A stretch of DNA of 64,000 bases from Caenorhabditis remanei (Eukaryota; Nematoda; Chromadorea; Rhabditida; Rhabditidae): positions 992,001 to 1,056,000 of the forward strand of contig NC_071331.1 of the NCBI RefSeq assembly GCF_010183535.1. The letters run 5' to 3'. Under the pieces are notes generated by a model. The model ran no database searches. It was not told where the DNA came from and saw only the letters and a list, made by a program, of their open reading frames with translations. Both the position numbers and the translations under genes were made by a program. Positions 35,641 through 48,225 of the stretch are shown here, piece by piece (the first letter of the stretch is position 1; every line of letters begins with the position of its first letter).

Positions 35641-35907
35641 TGTTAAAACACCGTCTTTGTCTGCCATATTCCGAGAAGGAAGGCGGCGTTGCCGCCGATC
35701 AGTCAAAAATAAGAAATATATCGGCATGATCACTCGCCTTTTGAGAAGGGAAGAAAAAAGAGTTATCAAGTTCACATTCTTCTGTGAGATTGTTTTGAAA
35801 TGAGGAAAACATAGGAAGAAAGTTCAAATTGGTAAATTCAAAAACAGCTCATTCTAAATTCCATATTCTATCAGGATAGAAAAAGTCATTGAGAAAGTTT
35901 GTAGAAT

Positions 35908-36345
35908 GGCAAATACTCATTTACTACCTACTCATGTACTACCAATTGCTCATTTACTACCTTACTCATTTACTACCGTTTGCTCATTTACTACTTTTAC
36001 TCTTTCACTACCGTACTGCTCATTTACTACTTCACTTTTCACCATTCTCTTAGGCTTAGGTTTCTTAGATATTCGGAAAACAATTGACATATACGATGAA
36101 TAACCGTTTTCGTCAATTTTTTCCGATTTTCTAAGAAACCTAAGCCTAAGAGAGTGGTGAAAACTGAATCCCAACATATCGCTCTAAAGTAGTGAATGAG
36201 TAAAAAGTAGTAAAAGAGTAAAAGTAGTAAATGAGCAAACGGTAGTAAATGAGTAAATGGTAGTGAAAGAGTAAGGGGAGTAAATGAGTAAGGTAGTAAA
36301 TGAGCAATTGGTAGTAAATGAGCAGGTAGTAAATGAGTATTTGCC
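35908..36345. mobile_element. Palindromic minisatellite element
   Basis: Left arm: tandem units of CTCATTTACTAC with variable spacers; right arm: the reverse complement, tandem GTAGTAAATGAG. The outer ends GGCAAATACTCATTTACTAC and its complement are exact. A central segment (36,045-36,160) has its own inverted repeat, TCTTAGGCTTAGGTTTCTTAG. It is a foldback element whose terminal repeats are themselves minisatellites. No coding capacity and no certain target duplication. Confidence 0.7.
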
Positions 36346-37290
36346 GTAAAACTGAGAAGGGTGGTGTAGGGAAGGAGGTTTAGTCGCCGTTAGGCGACGT
36401 AAACCGACTGGTAATGAATGTTATTGAAACCGTGAAAAATAGTTAGTTCAAGAATTTAATATTTTTGGTGAGATTTATTGTTGAGAAGGGTCTACACAAG
36501 AAAAACATGATGTACTAATGGATTTTCAAATATATTTTTTTTAAACTAAGAATTGTGTTTTGAAATCTAATATTCACTTTATATTTATGACAAAACAGAA
36601 AGAAAAATTGGGTATTTAGCGATGCCTCTCTACTAGAGGGTACTGGTTTGCGGTAGTTTTAGCGTTTTACAGTGACAATAAGTAAAAAATCAGTCAGTGG
36701 AAGTTAACTAACTTTTCGTGGTTGAACAAGGATCTATGAAAGTTGTTCAATTAATACCAAACAAAAAAGATCTGGTTAAAGTAAGAATGTTGAAACTGAC
36801 TATTATGGGATACATATTTCAAGACTAGACTTGATGTTGGCCGGCTTCGTCTTCACGCGGAGCCGGAGCAAAGAGCAAATACCGATAGTGAAAACTGCAA
36901 AACAGTAAGGTGGTCATTTTTATGGAAGTACTTCCCTCAAATTGAATGGAGTGACGTTGGCGTCTAATTTTTGCTTTTCTGAAAAAAGTTTTTTTTCGAA
37001 TTTTTAAATCAAGATTAGGAAAAATCGATTATCGAAAAAATCAGTGACGGAAATTTTTCAAAAAACATATTTTCTCATTGCTGAATACTTTGGCTTTTTT
37101 TCTAAAAAAAAGTTTATGCAAAACGGACACGATTCAACAGAGTTACACATAAAAGTATGAAAGGGTGCTCACTTATGCTCGCTACTGTAGCTTGTCGAGT
37201 GATGGTAGAACAGAATGACATTCAAGGCATCCATAGCAACATACACAAAGTTCAAGAACTTCCTTTCACATACTCTTTAAAATACGTTAA

Positions 37291-37452
37291 ATGCCAATAA
37301 AAGAGTTTGACAAGATCAGATTCGATTCGTTGAAGGTAGAAAACGAATGGCTTAGTCAGAAGAAAAAGGAGTGGGATAATTATAAACTGAAATCTCTCGT
37401 GATGAATTCGAAAAGCACGAAAGTCTACTCGATGTTGAAAATTGGATGTTAG
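37291..37452 (+). CDS. Small ORF, 53 residues, paralogue of ORF at 32,685
   Basis: Encodes MPIKEFDKIRFDSLKVENEW followed by SQKKKEWDNYKLKSLV, ending in TAG. Upstream sequence (ACTCTTTAAAATACGTTAA) also matches the 32.7-kb copy, so the unit is a duplication; conservation of frame through the indel is the only sign of coding. Function unknown. Confidence 0.3.
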   Translation: MPIKEFDKIRFDSLKVENEWLSQKKKEWDNYKLKSLVMNSKSTKVYSMLKIGC

Positions 37453-37664
37453 AGAAAAAAACAGATATGAGATTCGGAATTCTGGAGGAGAGATTTTGAT
37501 TCAGAAAATCCTTTATTATGTTACTGGAAACTTTGGGGGTTCTCGACATAATTTTAAAAATTAGTTCCCGTTCACGAAAAGTTAATAACTGCATATTTGC
37601 GGAATCTCGGAAATAAAACCATTAAAAATAGTCAGAAACGCTATATACACTCGACTTTGAGCTA

Positions 37665-37937
37665 CCGTAAATACTGTATTATAACGGCACCTGTAATAGA
37701 ACGGCACCTGTATTATAACGGCACCCCCTCTATACTCAGAATTCATGAATATGAATATCTCGGTGTTTTTTCTTTGCCTCGATTAGAAGTAGCGTGATTT
37801 GAAACTTCTAGATCAGCAAATAGAACGTTCAAAAAAGTTCTTTTGTCTAATTTTAATGAGTTTCTGAAACCGCAAAATTTCTCTAACGAGGCAGTTGAAA
37901 AATATAACGGCATGCCGTTATAATACAGTATTTACGG
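37665..37937. mobile_element. TA-type MITE, CCGTAAATACTG ends
   Basis: Terminal repeats CCGTAAATACTGTATTATAA / TTATAATACAGTATTTACGG flanked by TA (37,663-37,664 and 37,938-37,939). Inside the left end is an imperfect tandem of TATTATAACGGCACCTG. 273 bp, no coding capacity, Tc/mariner-like by its duplication. Confidence 0.7.
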
Positions 37938-40900
37938 TAAATTTAAAAACATAGTCGAAAATTGTTCATTTTTTGCCAAAAATTCAATAAAATTATATAA
38001 AACAGAGCATGACGACTTACTAACTAACTGTCTACAAAGTTTAACATCTTCTTGGCAAGTTTCTGAAGCAGAAAAACAATCTGAAAATTAACAATTGAGT
38101 AAGAAAAACTGAAACTGTTTCTAGAACTCCTCAAAATTATCACATTCATAAACCCGAGTTGCTGTTCTCTTCTGTTTGATAGTTTGTTACTGCTACTCAG
38201 CTTCTATGAAAGATCAGGAATTGATGTTTATGTGCTTCATCAACTTGGGAATTCCGACTTTCGACTACTGGATGAAAAATTTTAACTTCCCAACATCTCT
38301 GGTCCAAACGTAAAATAGCAAAGAAAATATTTTTTAAATGAACAATAACTGAAAGGATAAATAACATCCATAAGAGATCATATTTAAACTAAAATGAAAT
38401 AGAAGTTGTTTACACCAATGAGAAAATCCTAATTATAGATTTACAATGTTTGGTATTGATGTCTGACGTTGATGTCTAGTTGAAAATGTTATTAGCGTGT
38501 GTAGGTTGATGTGTTACTGGAATAAGATCATATATGTAATATAAATATTTGAATAGTTGATTCATATCAACATTATCGAATTCCTAAAAATTTGTGTTCC
38601 AATACTCAAGCGTTAACGATTCATCCTCTCAATTTCTTGACTTTAATAAAACTCACTGAGTATGAGAATGTCGAAAACAATCAGAAAATATAGAAAAGAA
38701 ATTTTAAGCAATGTGTACTGTTTCTCAATCGTAGTACAACACTAAAGTACACTATGGCAGCTTTTTAATAGAAAATAGAAACAGAATATGTGGGACTATA
38801 AATTGGAATAATACACAGTAGTGACTTTAAATGAAGCTCATAACCTGATTCTACTAATTATATAATAAGTTACCGGGAGCTGGTTAATAAAAGGATAATT
38901 AAGTTATCACTATTTTGTCTAGTCTTCGTTACTGTAATTCAGTATTTACCAATAAGATAAATATCTGATGCTCTATTAAAGAAAACTTGAAACTGGTAAT
39001 AAGAGTTGGGTAGTTTTAAAAAAGATACAAATTAAATCTTGAAAATAACATCATGTTTAATATACAGCATTCCTGAATGCGATGTCTATTTAAAAATATT
39101 GGTGATTGATGTGTGAAGGACTCTAGGTGTTCTGCATCTAAATCTATTATAAATTTCATCGAAAATGTTCTGTTTCAACATTCCTATGGAAGTCAGTTTT
39201 CAGATGGTAACCTAATATTCCAAAAATTCGGCTTTGCTAAAAATCTGGTAACACTCTCAACTTAGTTTAAGGAGTACAAAAAACAACTGGCATTTTCAGG
39301 AATATCCTTACAGCAAAAGCGGATTATTGCTGATCGTAATGCGTTGTTTAAGGCAAAACTACAAAACAGTATCCTTCTGGAAATTCCAAAACAATTTTAA
39401 AATTAGTAGGGATGAACAATCTTTGAAAGATCTAGGAGACTACAGATCGAAACCAATAATCAGGAGTTCTTAAATTTATAACTAAACGAATATTTGAAGC
39501 TAGTGAGAAACTGGTCAGAAATAAGGCATAACATCCTGTGCATGAGTAGCGACGGATCCAATTTCAAATCAAAGCTTTGCGTGATCTAGATACAATGTCT
39601 CCAGAAAAAATACCATGGAAATGAAAGATTTTATGTGTAAACAAGGATGCAACCATTAGCTTTCGATAGAAACAGGGTTAAAGTCAGAAAATGGAAACAT
39701 GAAATATTTTGAAAGACTATTCATATGTTTCTGGAAGTTAAAAAAGAAAAATGTGTTTATTTCAAAAGATATTTAATAACAAAATAATTGTTGAATTTTT
39801 TATAAACCTTTACAAAACCAGGGAATGTATGTTTCAGAAATTCTGGAAATTGTTATTGGGATTAGATTTCAACGATCCTTTTGTGGAATTAGCACAATTA
39901 TGAAAAAAAAGGCACATTGGTACGGTCCAATGCGAAATCATATTCAATTTGCAAGTGAAATAGAAAAAGATTGTTAGTGTATGGATATCTTGAGTTGCTT
40001 TTTTAAGGATTGTACTGTTTAAAAAAACAGTGAACCGATGAAGACTTTTGCTAACTCTCATTTTCTATCAAAATGTATTGTTCTTTTATTTTGATAAGAT
40101 ACTCAAGTATTCCCCCGTTACAGTTACAGAAAGGCTTACTGCAATTAATCGCGACAGAAACAGAAGAATACCGACTAAACCCATTAAAAGATAAAGTTGA
40201 AACTGAAGCTAAATGAAGTTAAATAATCAAGAAAAGTCTTTGAATTCAGAAAATTTCGATATGGATGATATTATTGAAGTTCACTCATAAAGAATCAACA
40301 ATCATGTGCACTTCTACCAAACCTGATGTGTGGAGTAAGAGTCTTTTATGAGTAAAACGATAATTATAAATTTTAGATTCTAGGGGATTAGCTATTAGTG
40401 CTCAGAGATGACTATACTTTTGCAGGGGTAGATAAAAAGTTCAAGAATTTAATATTTTTGGAGAGATCAGAAATGGAAATGATTTGAAAGCTGTGTAAGA
40501 CGTTATAAATCCGCTATAACAAATTTTATTGAGAATGAAACCGTGTTCGTACTAACAGCGGCAACCTAAAAGTTGATACCGAAGACAAGTATGTTTTAAG
40601 AACGTTGTAAAAACAGAGAGCTAGTTAACTCTTGCGATTAGGCTGACTGGTAGCTAAGCAACGAAAATTCTCAATAGGAGGACTATTCTTATCAGAAAAG
40701 TATTAGGGACGAAATCGACTTAAAATTAAAAAAGAGTGACTCATGAAATTTGGTAACCATGTGAAACCGAAGCTAACAAATAATTAAATGACAAAAAACG
40801 TGCACAGAACGGCGGTACTGATGAAATCATGTTCTTGGTAATATATAGAAACAGAATATTAAAATGTTGTGAAATATTTCAAACAGTTTTCGGGCATTAT

Positions 40901-42201
40901 CAAATTTAAAAACATAGCCACTATTAAAATTAACAGCCATTCATGAAGAGTGTTTCGCCGTATACTTTTTAATGCATATTTTTCCTGATATTTGATAAAA
41001 ACTTCGATATGAACGACAATCACAGTATAAACCCAAATTAATATTCAAAAATATCTGAAAAGGTAATTTCACAACTGCAGATTACTCATTGAGACGAAGC
41101 AAGCAATAATTATGTTCAGTGATCAAGGATCTTGTAAGATTGAAAAATATTGTCATTTTATTTTTTTTTTAATTAAAGTTCGGAATATTAGAAAGTTGAA
41201 ACTTAAATCTGAAAAAATTACTGGTTCTATCAAATTTCTACCACATCATTTAGGGCAGTCAAAACAGTAAATTCTTCACAATGGGCTTTCGAGATGAACA
41301 AAAACTCAAATCGTTCTATCTTTTTTAGATTTCGAGAAAATTTTCCACTCAGATTAAAAAAATAAACATCTTTTGTTTTCATGATGAAAATCTGAAACAG
41401 AAACTAACTGAAAAAAAACCATTAAAACAGAATTAAGATATTGATTTGTTGCAAATAGTCAATAAGACTAACATTCCACATTATGAACTCCAAGCACGTG
41501 ATAAAAATGTATAATTGTTAAAACTGAAACTGGTAAGTCACAGCGTTTTAACTTTATTATTTGCATTTTACCTCAAGCTGTTTTTTCGATGGCTGAATTC
41601 CCTGTAAACATTATCATAATTATAGGAACATTGAAACAATATTTCAAAAAGTCGAATTTTTTTTTGAAAGACCTTGATCCGTGATTCTGAAAGTTGGTGA
41701 GACATTTTTTATCAGAACTCGATCAGATACAACGAATACACGTTACGATTTCTGAGAATATATATTTGTTTCGCAACGGTAAAAATTTATTTTATTATTT
41801 ATTTATTTACGTCCGAAGGGTGCGTTGCAAACAAAAATATGCATGAATTTGGTTTATCCGTGTTTCAATTTCTTGTATCCGTAGGACGAATCTAATATTA
41901 ACTTTCTCATATCGTTTCAAAACATGAGCATATCTGTTGAAATATTAAAAGTTCAATTGAAGATGCGATTCTACTTCATTAATTTTCTACTTGGCACTTC
42001 TATGAAAATGTCTGTGTTTGGCACTTTTATACAGCAGTGGTTTTTTCTAAAACGGAAGTCGGAAGTAAAATTTTCAAAACGGAAGTCGGAAGCCAGAAGT
42101 CGGAAGTCGGAATTCCGCGCAACTCTGCAGTAAATGGAGTCAATATTGCCTAGTGTTCTGGGACTTAATATTCGAACCTTAAAACAGTTTTTCTATATTC
42201 T

Positions 42202-42207
42202 TTTATT
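42202..42207 (-). terminator. Possible polyadenylation signal
   Basis: AATAAA on the minus strand about 100 bp beyond the stop of the coding fragment at 42,306. It is the only canonical signal seen near that end. Confidence 0.3.
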
Positions 42208-42305
42208 ACATCAAGTAGAACAACGATAACAAAAAAAACTGTAGCAAGAAATAACAAAAAAAGCAAGAACATGATTATCAATTACATAAATAAAGGAAAG
42301 TATTG

Positions 42306-42582
42306 TTAGCAGCAGATAACAGATGGGCGACGTCTATAAATATTCCGGAATTTTGGGTAGACCACTCGGTTGTTGACCGATACGGATACTTGTTGCTGCA
42401 TTTCTCCATTATTCTGTTTCACCCAGTTCAGTAAAAAGAATTGCTCCTCTGGGATCAATTTGTAACCGGTGTTCAAACGGTAGACGTTTCCTCCTTCATG
42501 AGCCAAAAAGAACCGGTGATGCATTTTATCACACGTTCTTTTGTAGTAGAACGCCAGGGAGTCAGCTCTATCCACTCCATAA
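42306..42582 (-). pseudogene. C-terminal coding fragment cut by the Helitron array
   Basis: An open minus-strand frame ends in TAA at 42,306 and encodes about 92 residues including DSLAFYYKRTCDKMHHRFF, YKLIPEEQFFLLNWVKQN and VVYPKFRNIYRRRPS. Composition and codon choice look coding, unlike the AT-rich noncoding DNA around it. The frame runs up to the first base of the Helitron array at 42,583; beyond that it continues only by chance into transposon DNA. I do not recognise the protein. It is either a host gene interrupted by the insertion or an exon whose acceptor has been displaced. Confidence 0.45.
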
Positions 42583-44429
42583 TCTGCCGCCCTCTTCCAT
42601 AAAACCCCGTAGGTATGGGGTGACACAACTTTTGTGTCAAGATTCGTGTCCCGACTCGGATCTCAGAGATGACTGGACCGATTTGCTTGCTCTTTTTTTG
42701 ATAGCTTGGAAAACTCTTCTATATGACGGCTTTACAGTGGTTTTTTGATTGAGCCACTCGGAGCTGAGCTGTGAGCCGCAGAATGGAGCCAACTCGAAAA
42801 TTTGGCCAAAAAAAATAAATTTTTTCAACTTCCACAGCTTCTGGCGGGATCAGTTTTTGAGTTATGATTATGAAAACTATATAGGTTTGTAGAGGATGAG
42901 TTGGCTAAAAGGAGAAAAAAAAATTATATTGATAACTCTTTTCAAAAAATTTTTATGAGCGGCAAAGTGGAAAAATTCCGGAAATTTTCGAAAAAAAAAT
43001 AAATTTTTTCAACTTTCACGGCTTCTGGTGGGATCATTTTTATAGTTATAACTGCCAAAACTATATAGGTTTGTAGAGGATAAATGTGGCTAAAAAGTAA
43101 AAAAAGAATTATGTTGATACCTTCTTTCAAAATTTTTTATGAGCGGCAAAGTGGAAAAATGTCGGAAATTTTGAAAATGCTCGATTTTTTCACTTTGTCT
43201 CTTATATCTCGAGTTGTGTTTGATATTTTTACTTGAAACTTAACTACTATATGTAAAATTGGACGAGGAATCAGATAAAATAAAAAGATTCATGATCGGA
43301 GTGACCGTCTTCCCAGGACACCCCGTCAAACACGCAAAATACACAAAAAAGACGACTTGCCGACACCTCCCCCCCTTTTTCTTCCGGCGCCTGTAGCGCG
43401 CGTAGTTTTGGGAAATTGTTAATTCTGACAAAAGAATATGATGTAGAATAAAAATCTGAACAAACTGATATAAAATTTGTAATACTTTTAGTGAAAAAAT
43501 TTTTCAGGAGGCGCTTTTTTCCTGTTTTTTAGGGATTTTTGGCCCGCACTGAAAATTTTTTCCACTAAAAAAGTTTTGCTTTTTGATATGTTGGTCATCT
43601 CGGGATTATCTAATGGAATATATAAGTTTCAGCCAAAACGGCCCAGTGGGAGCTGAGCTGTGGAGAAAACAGCTTTTTCACCTGATTTTCGAGCTGGGGC
43701 GCTTCCGCCGCTTTTTTCTTGGGTGGTTTTGGTGGGATTGTTTTGAGTTTTGGATATGTCATTGTCATTGAAATTGTCTAATGGATAAAAAAAAGATTTT
43801 CAGAAAATATTGATTTTGAGCCGAGTTACAGTGGCTCAAACTTTCAAATCGTCATAACTCGCTTCAGAGTGCAGATAGGCCTTATTTACGTTTTTTTGTG
43901 TGGGAGGGTGACCTGACCCACTGCCCTTTGGCACTCTTATCGGATTCTCATCGGGGATATAGGGAAGAATATTTGAATTATGGGACTTCTGGGATGGGGA
44001 AAATGGGGAAAATGTGGGGTCATGACCTGTTGTGACGTCATTGTTGACCTACTTTTTCAAAAATACCAAAACAACACACTATTTGAATAGTCATCATTTT
44101 TCTTCGCCTCCTGGGAAAGGATTATGACGTATGATGACTATTTGACCCAGTTTTGATCCCATCTCAGATAAACAACTGATGACCTACATTTTCAAATTCA
44201 AATTCACGCCAACGGAACGCCAGTCTACAACTTCAATCAATCGTAACTCTGTTCAAAATTGTCGTAGAATGTTAATTTTTTTGCATTCGAATTCTTTTGA
44301 AGTGTACTTTTATGCTGTTGAATCTTTGCGCAGTGCTTTGCTTGAGATTTGTTTGTCTTTCGAGCCGACTTTAAGAGCGTGGGGCGAAGCCCCACCTAGC
44401 GGAGCGAGCCGTTAGGCTCGGGACGCTAG
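42583..44429 (+). mobile_element. Helitron unit 1, deletion derivative (1.85 kb)
   Basis: Begins TCTGCCGCCCTCTTCC directly after host A (42,582) and ends with the two terminal hairpins and CTAG at 44,426-44,429. Its first 1.8 kb matches the 5' 1.8 kb of the 6.8-kb units, then it jumps to their last 50 bp, so the entire gene has been deleted. It holds an internal direct repeat about 185 bp apart (AAATAAATTTTTTCAACTT near 42,815 and 43,000). Open frames in it are not conserved among units and are noise. Confidence 0.85.
44379..44429 (+). other. Helitron 3' terminal hairpins and CTAG end
   Basis: GTGGGGCGAAGCCCCAC (44,379-44,395) is a perfect 7-bp stem. It is followed by a second, imperfect stem-loop (44,396-44,429) centred on CGAGCCGTTAGGCTCG whose outer arms are CTAGCG and CGCTAG. 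Helitrons characteristically end with a GC-rich hairpin a few bases before CTRR; here the gap from inner stem to CTAG is 5 nt. The next base pair is TC, the start of the following unit. Confidence 0.85.
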
Positions 44430-46324
44430 TCTGCCACCCTCTTCCCTAAAAACCCGTAGGTATGGGGTGACACAACTTTTTGTAGAAATTTTGTGTCACG
44501 CTTGGTTGGACGTTAATAACTTGGTTGGGAATAAAGCTTTTGGGCTAATTTTTTTTTTAATCGATAGCAAAAGTAGGGCCCATCATGCCTGTGAATTTTG
44601 GTAATGATAGCACTGATACGGGCTGAGTGATAAGCTGATAAGTGATGTCTGAATTTTTTTGACCCAAAAAAAATAAATTTTTTCAACTTCCACAGCTTCT
44701 GGTGGGAACAGTTTTATAGTTATGACTATGAAAACTATATAGGTTTGTAGAGGATGAATGTGGCTTGAAGGAGAAAAAAAAAATATATTGATAACTCTTT
44801 TCAAAAAATTTTTATGAGCGGCAAAGTGGAAAAATTCCGGATATTTTCGAAAAAAAATAAATTTTTTCAACTTTCCCTTTCTCTGGTGGGATCACTTTTA
44901 TAGTTATGACTGCCAAAGTATATAGGTTTGTAGAGGATGAATGTGGCTAAAAAGTGAAAAAAGAATTATATTGATACCTTTTTTCAAAAATTTTTTATGA
45001 GCGGCAAAGTGGAAAAATGTCGGAAATTTTGAAAATTCTCGATTTTTTCACTTTTTTCTTTCGATCTCGGGTCGTATTGTATATTATTCCTTGAAACTTA
45101 CCTATTATACGTAAAAATGGACGGGGAATCAGATAAAATAAAAGATTTATGATCGGAGTGACCGTCTTCCCAAGACACCCCGTCAAACACGCAAATACAC
45201 AAAAAAGGCGACTTGCCGACACCTCCCCCCCTTTTTCTTCCGGCGCCTGTAGCGCGCGTAGTTTTGGGAATTTTTCAGTTCTGACAAAAATATATTATGT
45301 TAAAAAAAAATCTGAACAAACTGATATAAAATTTGTAATACTTTTAGTGAAAAAATATTTCAGGAGGCGTTTTTTCGTGTTTTTTAGGGGTTTTTGGCCC
45401 GCACTGAAAATTTTTTTCACTAAAAAAGTTTTGCTTTTTAGATACGTTGGTCAACTCGGAATTATCTAATGGAATATATAAGTTTCAGCCAAATCGGCCC
45501 GGTGGGAGCTAAGCTGTGGAGAAAACAGCTTTTTCGCCTGATTTTCGAGCTGGGGCGCTTCTGCCGCTTTTTTCTTGGGTAGTTTCGGTGGGATTGTTTT
45601 GAGTTTTCAAATATGTTATTGTCATTGAAATTATCTAATGAATAAAAAAAAGATTTTCAGAAAATATTGATTTTGAGCCGAGTTACAGTGGCTCAAACTT
45701 TCAAAACGCCATAACTCGCTTCAGAGTGCAAATAGGCCTTATTTACGATTTTTTCTGTGGGAGGACGACCTGACCCACTGCCCGTCGGAACTCTTATCGG
45801 ATTCTCATCGGGGATATGGGAAGAATATTTGAATTATCGGGTCTTCTGGGTGAGACTATGACCGGTGATGAACTTTTGACCTACTTTTGTGTAATGGCCT
45901 AATTTTTTGAATTTCGAGGGGTCTTTCATGCACCCGCGGTCCTTTGAATTCAGATCAATAAAATCTGGTTATCACCATGACGTCACATGTGTCCCCAGGG
46001 TGGTAGATTTACAGCTTTCCCATCACGGCTTCAGATGTGTCCCCACAGGGTGATAACCCACTGATAAACTTCAGAAGCTTCGCGCCTCGCGGCGCCCCAG
46101 CCTCTAAACTTCAAAACCTTCTAACTCGGCTCAAAATTGTCGTACAGACTTGGTTTTACTACCATTCGAAAGCTCTTCACTTACTCTTTGCTTGGGTCAC
46201 ATAAAAAGAAAATCGCTCATAACTTGCTTCAAAATGGTCGTAGAAGAAATTTAAAAGCTTGCTGGGCACTGCGCTGGGGCGAAGCCCCACCTAGCGGAGC
46301 GAGCCGTTAGGCTCGGGACGCTAG
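44430..46324 (+). mobile_element. Helitron unit 2, deletion derivative (1.90 kb)
   Basis: Starts TCTGCCACCCTCTTCC and ends CTAG. It keeps about 1.4 kb of the 5' region and about 0.45 kb of the 3' region of the long units, including GTGTCCCCAGGGTGGTAG and CAGATGTGTCCCCACAGGGT direct repeats near 45,990-46,040. The gene is absent. It is more similar to unit 3 than to unit 1, so these two share a deletion ancestor. Confidence 0.85.
46275..46324 (+). other. Helitron 3' terminal hairpins, unit 2
   Basis: First stem TGGGGCGAAGCCCCA (46,275-46,289), one pair shorter than in the other units because of a CTGGGG variant. Second stem-loop 46,291-46,324 ends in CTAG. Confidence 0.8.
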
Positions 46325-48225
46325 TCTGCCACCCTCTTCCCTAAAAACCCGTAGGTATGGGGTGACACAACTTTTTGTAGAAATTTTGTGTCACGCTTGG
46401 TTGGACGTTAATAACTTGGTTGGGAATAAAGCTTTTGGGCTAATTTTTTTTTTAATCGATAGCAAAAGTAGGGCCCATCATGCCTGTGAATTTTGGTAAT
46501 GATAGCACTGATACGGGCTGAGTGATAAGCTGATAAGTGATGTCTGAATTTTTTTGACCCAAAAAAAAATAAATTTTTTCAACTTCCACAGCTTCTGGTG
46601 GGAACAGTTTTATAGTTATGACTATGAAAACTATATAGGTTTGTAGAGGATGAATGTGGCTTGAAGGAGAAAAAAAAAATATATTGATAACTCTTTTCAA
46701 AAAATTTTTATGAGCGGCAAAGTGGAAAAATTCCGGATATTTTCGAAAAAAATAAATTTTTTCAACTTTCCCTTTCTCTGGTGGGATCACTTTTATAGTT
46801 ATGACTGCCAAAAGTATATAGGTTTGTAGAGGATGAATGTGGCTAAAAAGTGAAAAAAGAATTATATTGATACCTTTTTTCAAAAATTTTTTATGAGCGG
46901 CAAAGTGGAAAAATGTCGGAAATTTTGAAAATTCTCGATTTTTTCACTTTTTTCTTTCGATCTCGGGTCGTATTGTATATTATTCCTTGAAACTTACCTA
47001 TTATACGTAAAAATGGACGGGGAATCAGATAAAATAAAAGATTTATGATCGGAGTGACCGTCTTCCCAAGACACCCCGTCAAACACGCAAAATACACAAA
47101 AAAGGCGACTTGCCGACACCTCCCCCCCTTTTTCTTCCGGCGCCTGTAGCGCGCGTAGTTTTGGGAATTTTTCAGTTCTGACAAAAATATATTATGTTAA
47201 AAAAAAATCTGAACAAACTGATATAAAATTTGTAATACTTTTAGTGAAAAAATATTTCAGGAGGCGTTTTTTTCGTGTTTTTTAGGGGTTTTTGGCCCGC
47301 ACTGAAAATTTTTTTCACTAAAAAGTTTTGCTTTTTAGATACGTTGGTCAACTCGGAATTATCTAATGGAATATATAAGTTTCAGCCAAATCGGCCCGGT
47401 GGGAGCTAAGCTGTGGAGAAAACAGCTTTTTCGCCTGATTTTCGAGCTGGGGCGCTTCTGCCGCTTTTTTCTTGGGTAGTTTCGGTGGGATTGTTTTGAT
47501 TTTCAAATATGTTATTGTCATTGAAATTATCTAATGAATAAAAAAAAGATTTTCAGAAAATATTGATTTTGAGCCGAGTTACAGTGGCTCAAACTTTCAA
47601 AACGCCATAACTCGCTTCAGAGTGCAAATAGGCCTTATTTACGATTTTTTCTGTGGGAGGACGACCTGACCCACTGCCCGTCGGAACTCTTATCGGATTC
47701 TCATCGGGGATATGGGAAGAATATTTGAATTTCGGGTCTTCTGGGTGGAGACTATGACCGGTGATGAACTTTTGACCTACTTTTGTGTAATGGCCTAATT
47801 TTTTGAATTTCGAGGGGTCTTTCATGCACCCGCGGTCCTTTGAATTCAGATCAATAAAATCTGGTTATCACCATGACGTCACATGTGTCCCCACAGGGTG
47901 GTAGATTTACAGCTTTCCCATCACGGCTTCAGATGTGTCCCCACAGGGTGATAACCCACTGATAAACTTCAGAAGCTTCGCGCCTCGCGGCGCCCCAGCC
48001 TCTAAACTTCAAAACCTTCTAACTCGGCTCAAAATTGTCGTACAGACTTGGTTTTACTACCATTCGAAAGCTCTTCACTTACTCTTTGCTTGGGTCACAT
48101 AAAATAGAAAATCGCTCATAACTTGCTTCAAAATGGTCGTAGAAGAAAATTTAAAAGCTTGCTGGGCACTGCGCGTGGGGCGAAGCCCCACCTAGCGGAG
48201 CGAGCCGTTAGGCTCGGGACGCTAG
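46325..48225 (+). mobile_element. Helitron unit 3, deletion derivative (1.90 kb)
   Basis: A close sister of unit 2 with the same deletion structure, the 5' start TCTGCCACCC and the CTAG end; the two differ by scattered substitutions and small indels. Its identity to the long units is clearly lower than the long units' identity to each other, so it is an older array member. Confidence 0.85.
48175..48225 (+). other. Helitron 3' terminal hairpins, unit 3
   Basis: Stems at 48,175-48,191 and 48,192-48,225; CTAG at 48,222-48,225 abuts the TC of the first long unit. Confidence 0.8.

Larger units (their letters stand above)
36346..42201. other. Gene-poor region
   Basis: Only the small ORF at 37,291 and the MITE at 37,665 are supportable. 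Much of 37,250-41,000 is a diverged copy of 32,690-34,840. Near 41,786-41,836 an ATTTATTTATTTACGTCCGA stretch could be the A-rich tail of a minus-strand LINE fragment. Near 42,050-42,115 reverse ACTTCCG repeats recur. Confidence 0.45.

Noticed and set aside
36838..36870. CCGGC...GCCGG hairpin as a terminator
   Set aside because: No gene lies upstream, and intrinsic hairpin terminators are not a feature of this kind of genome.
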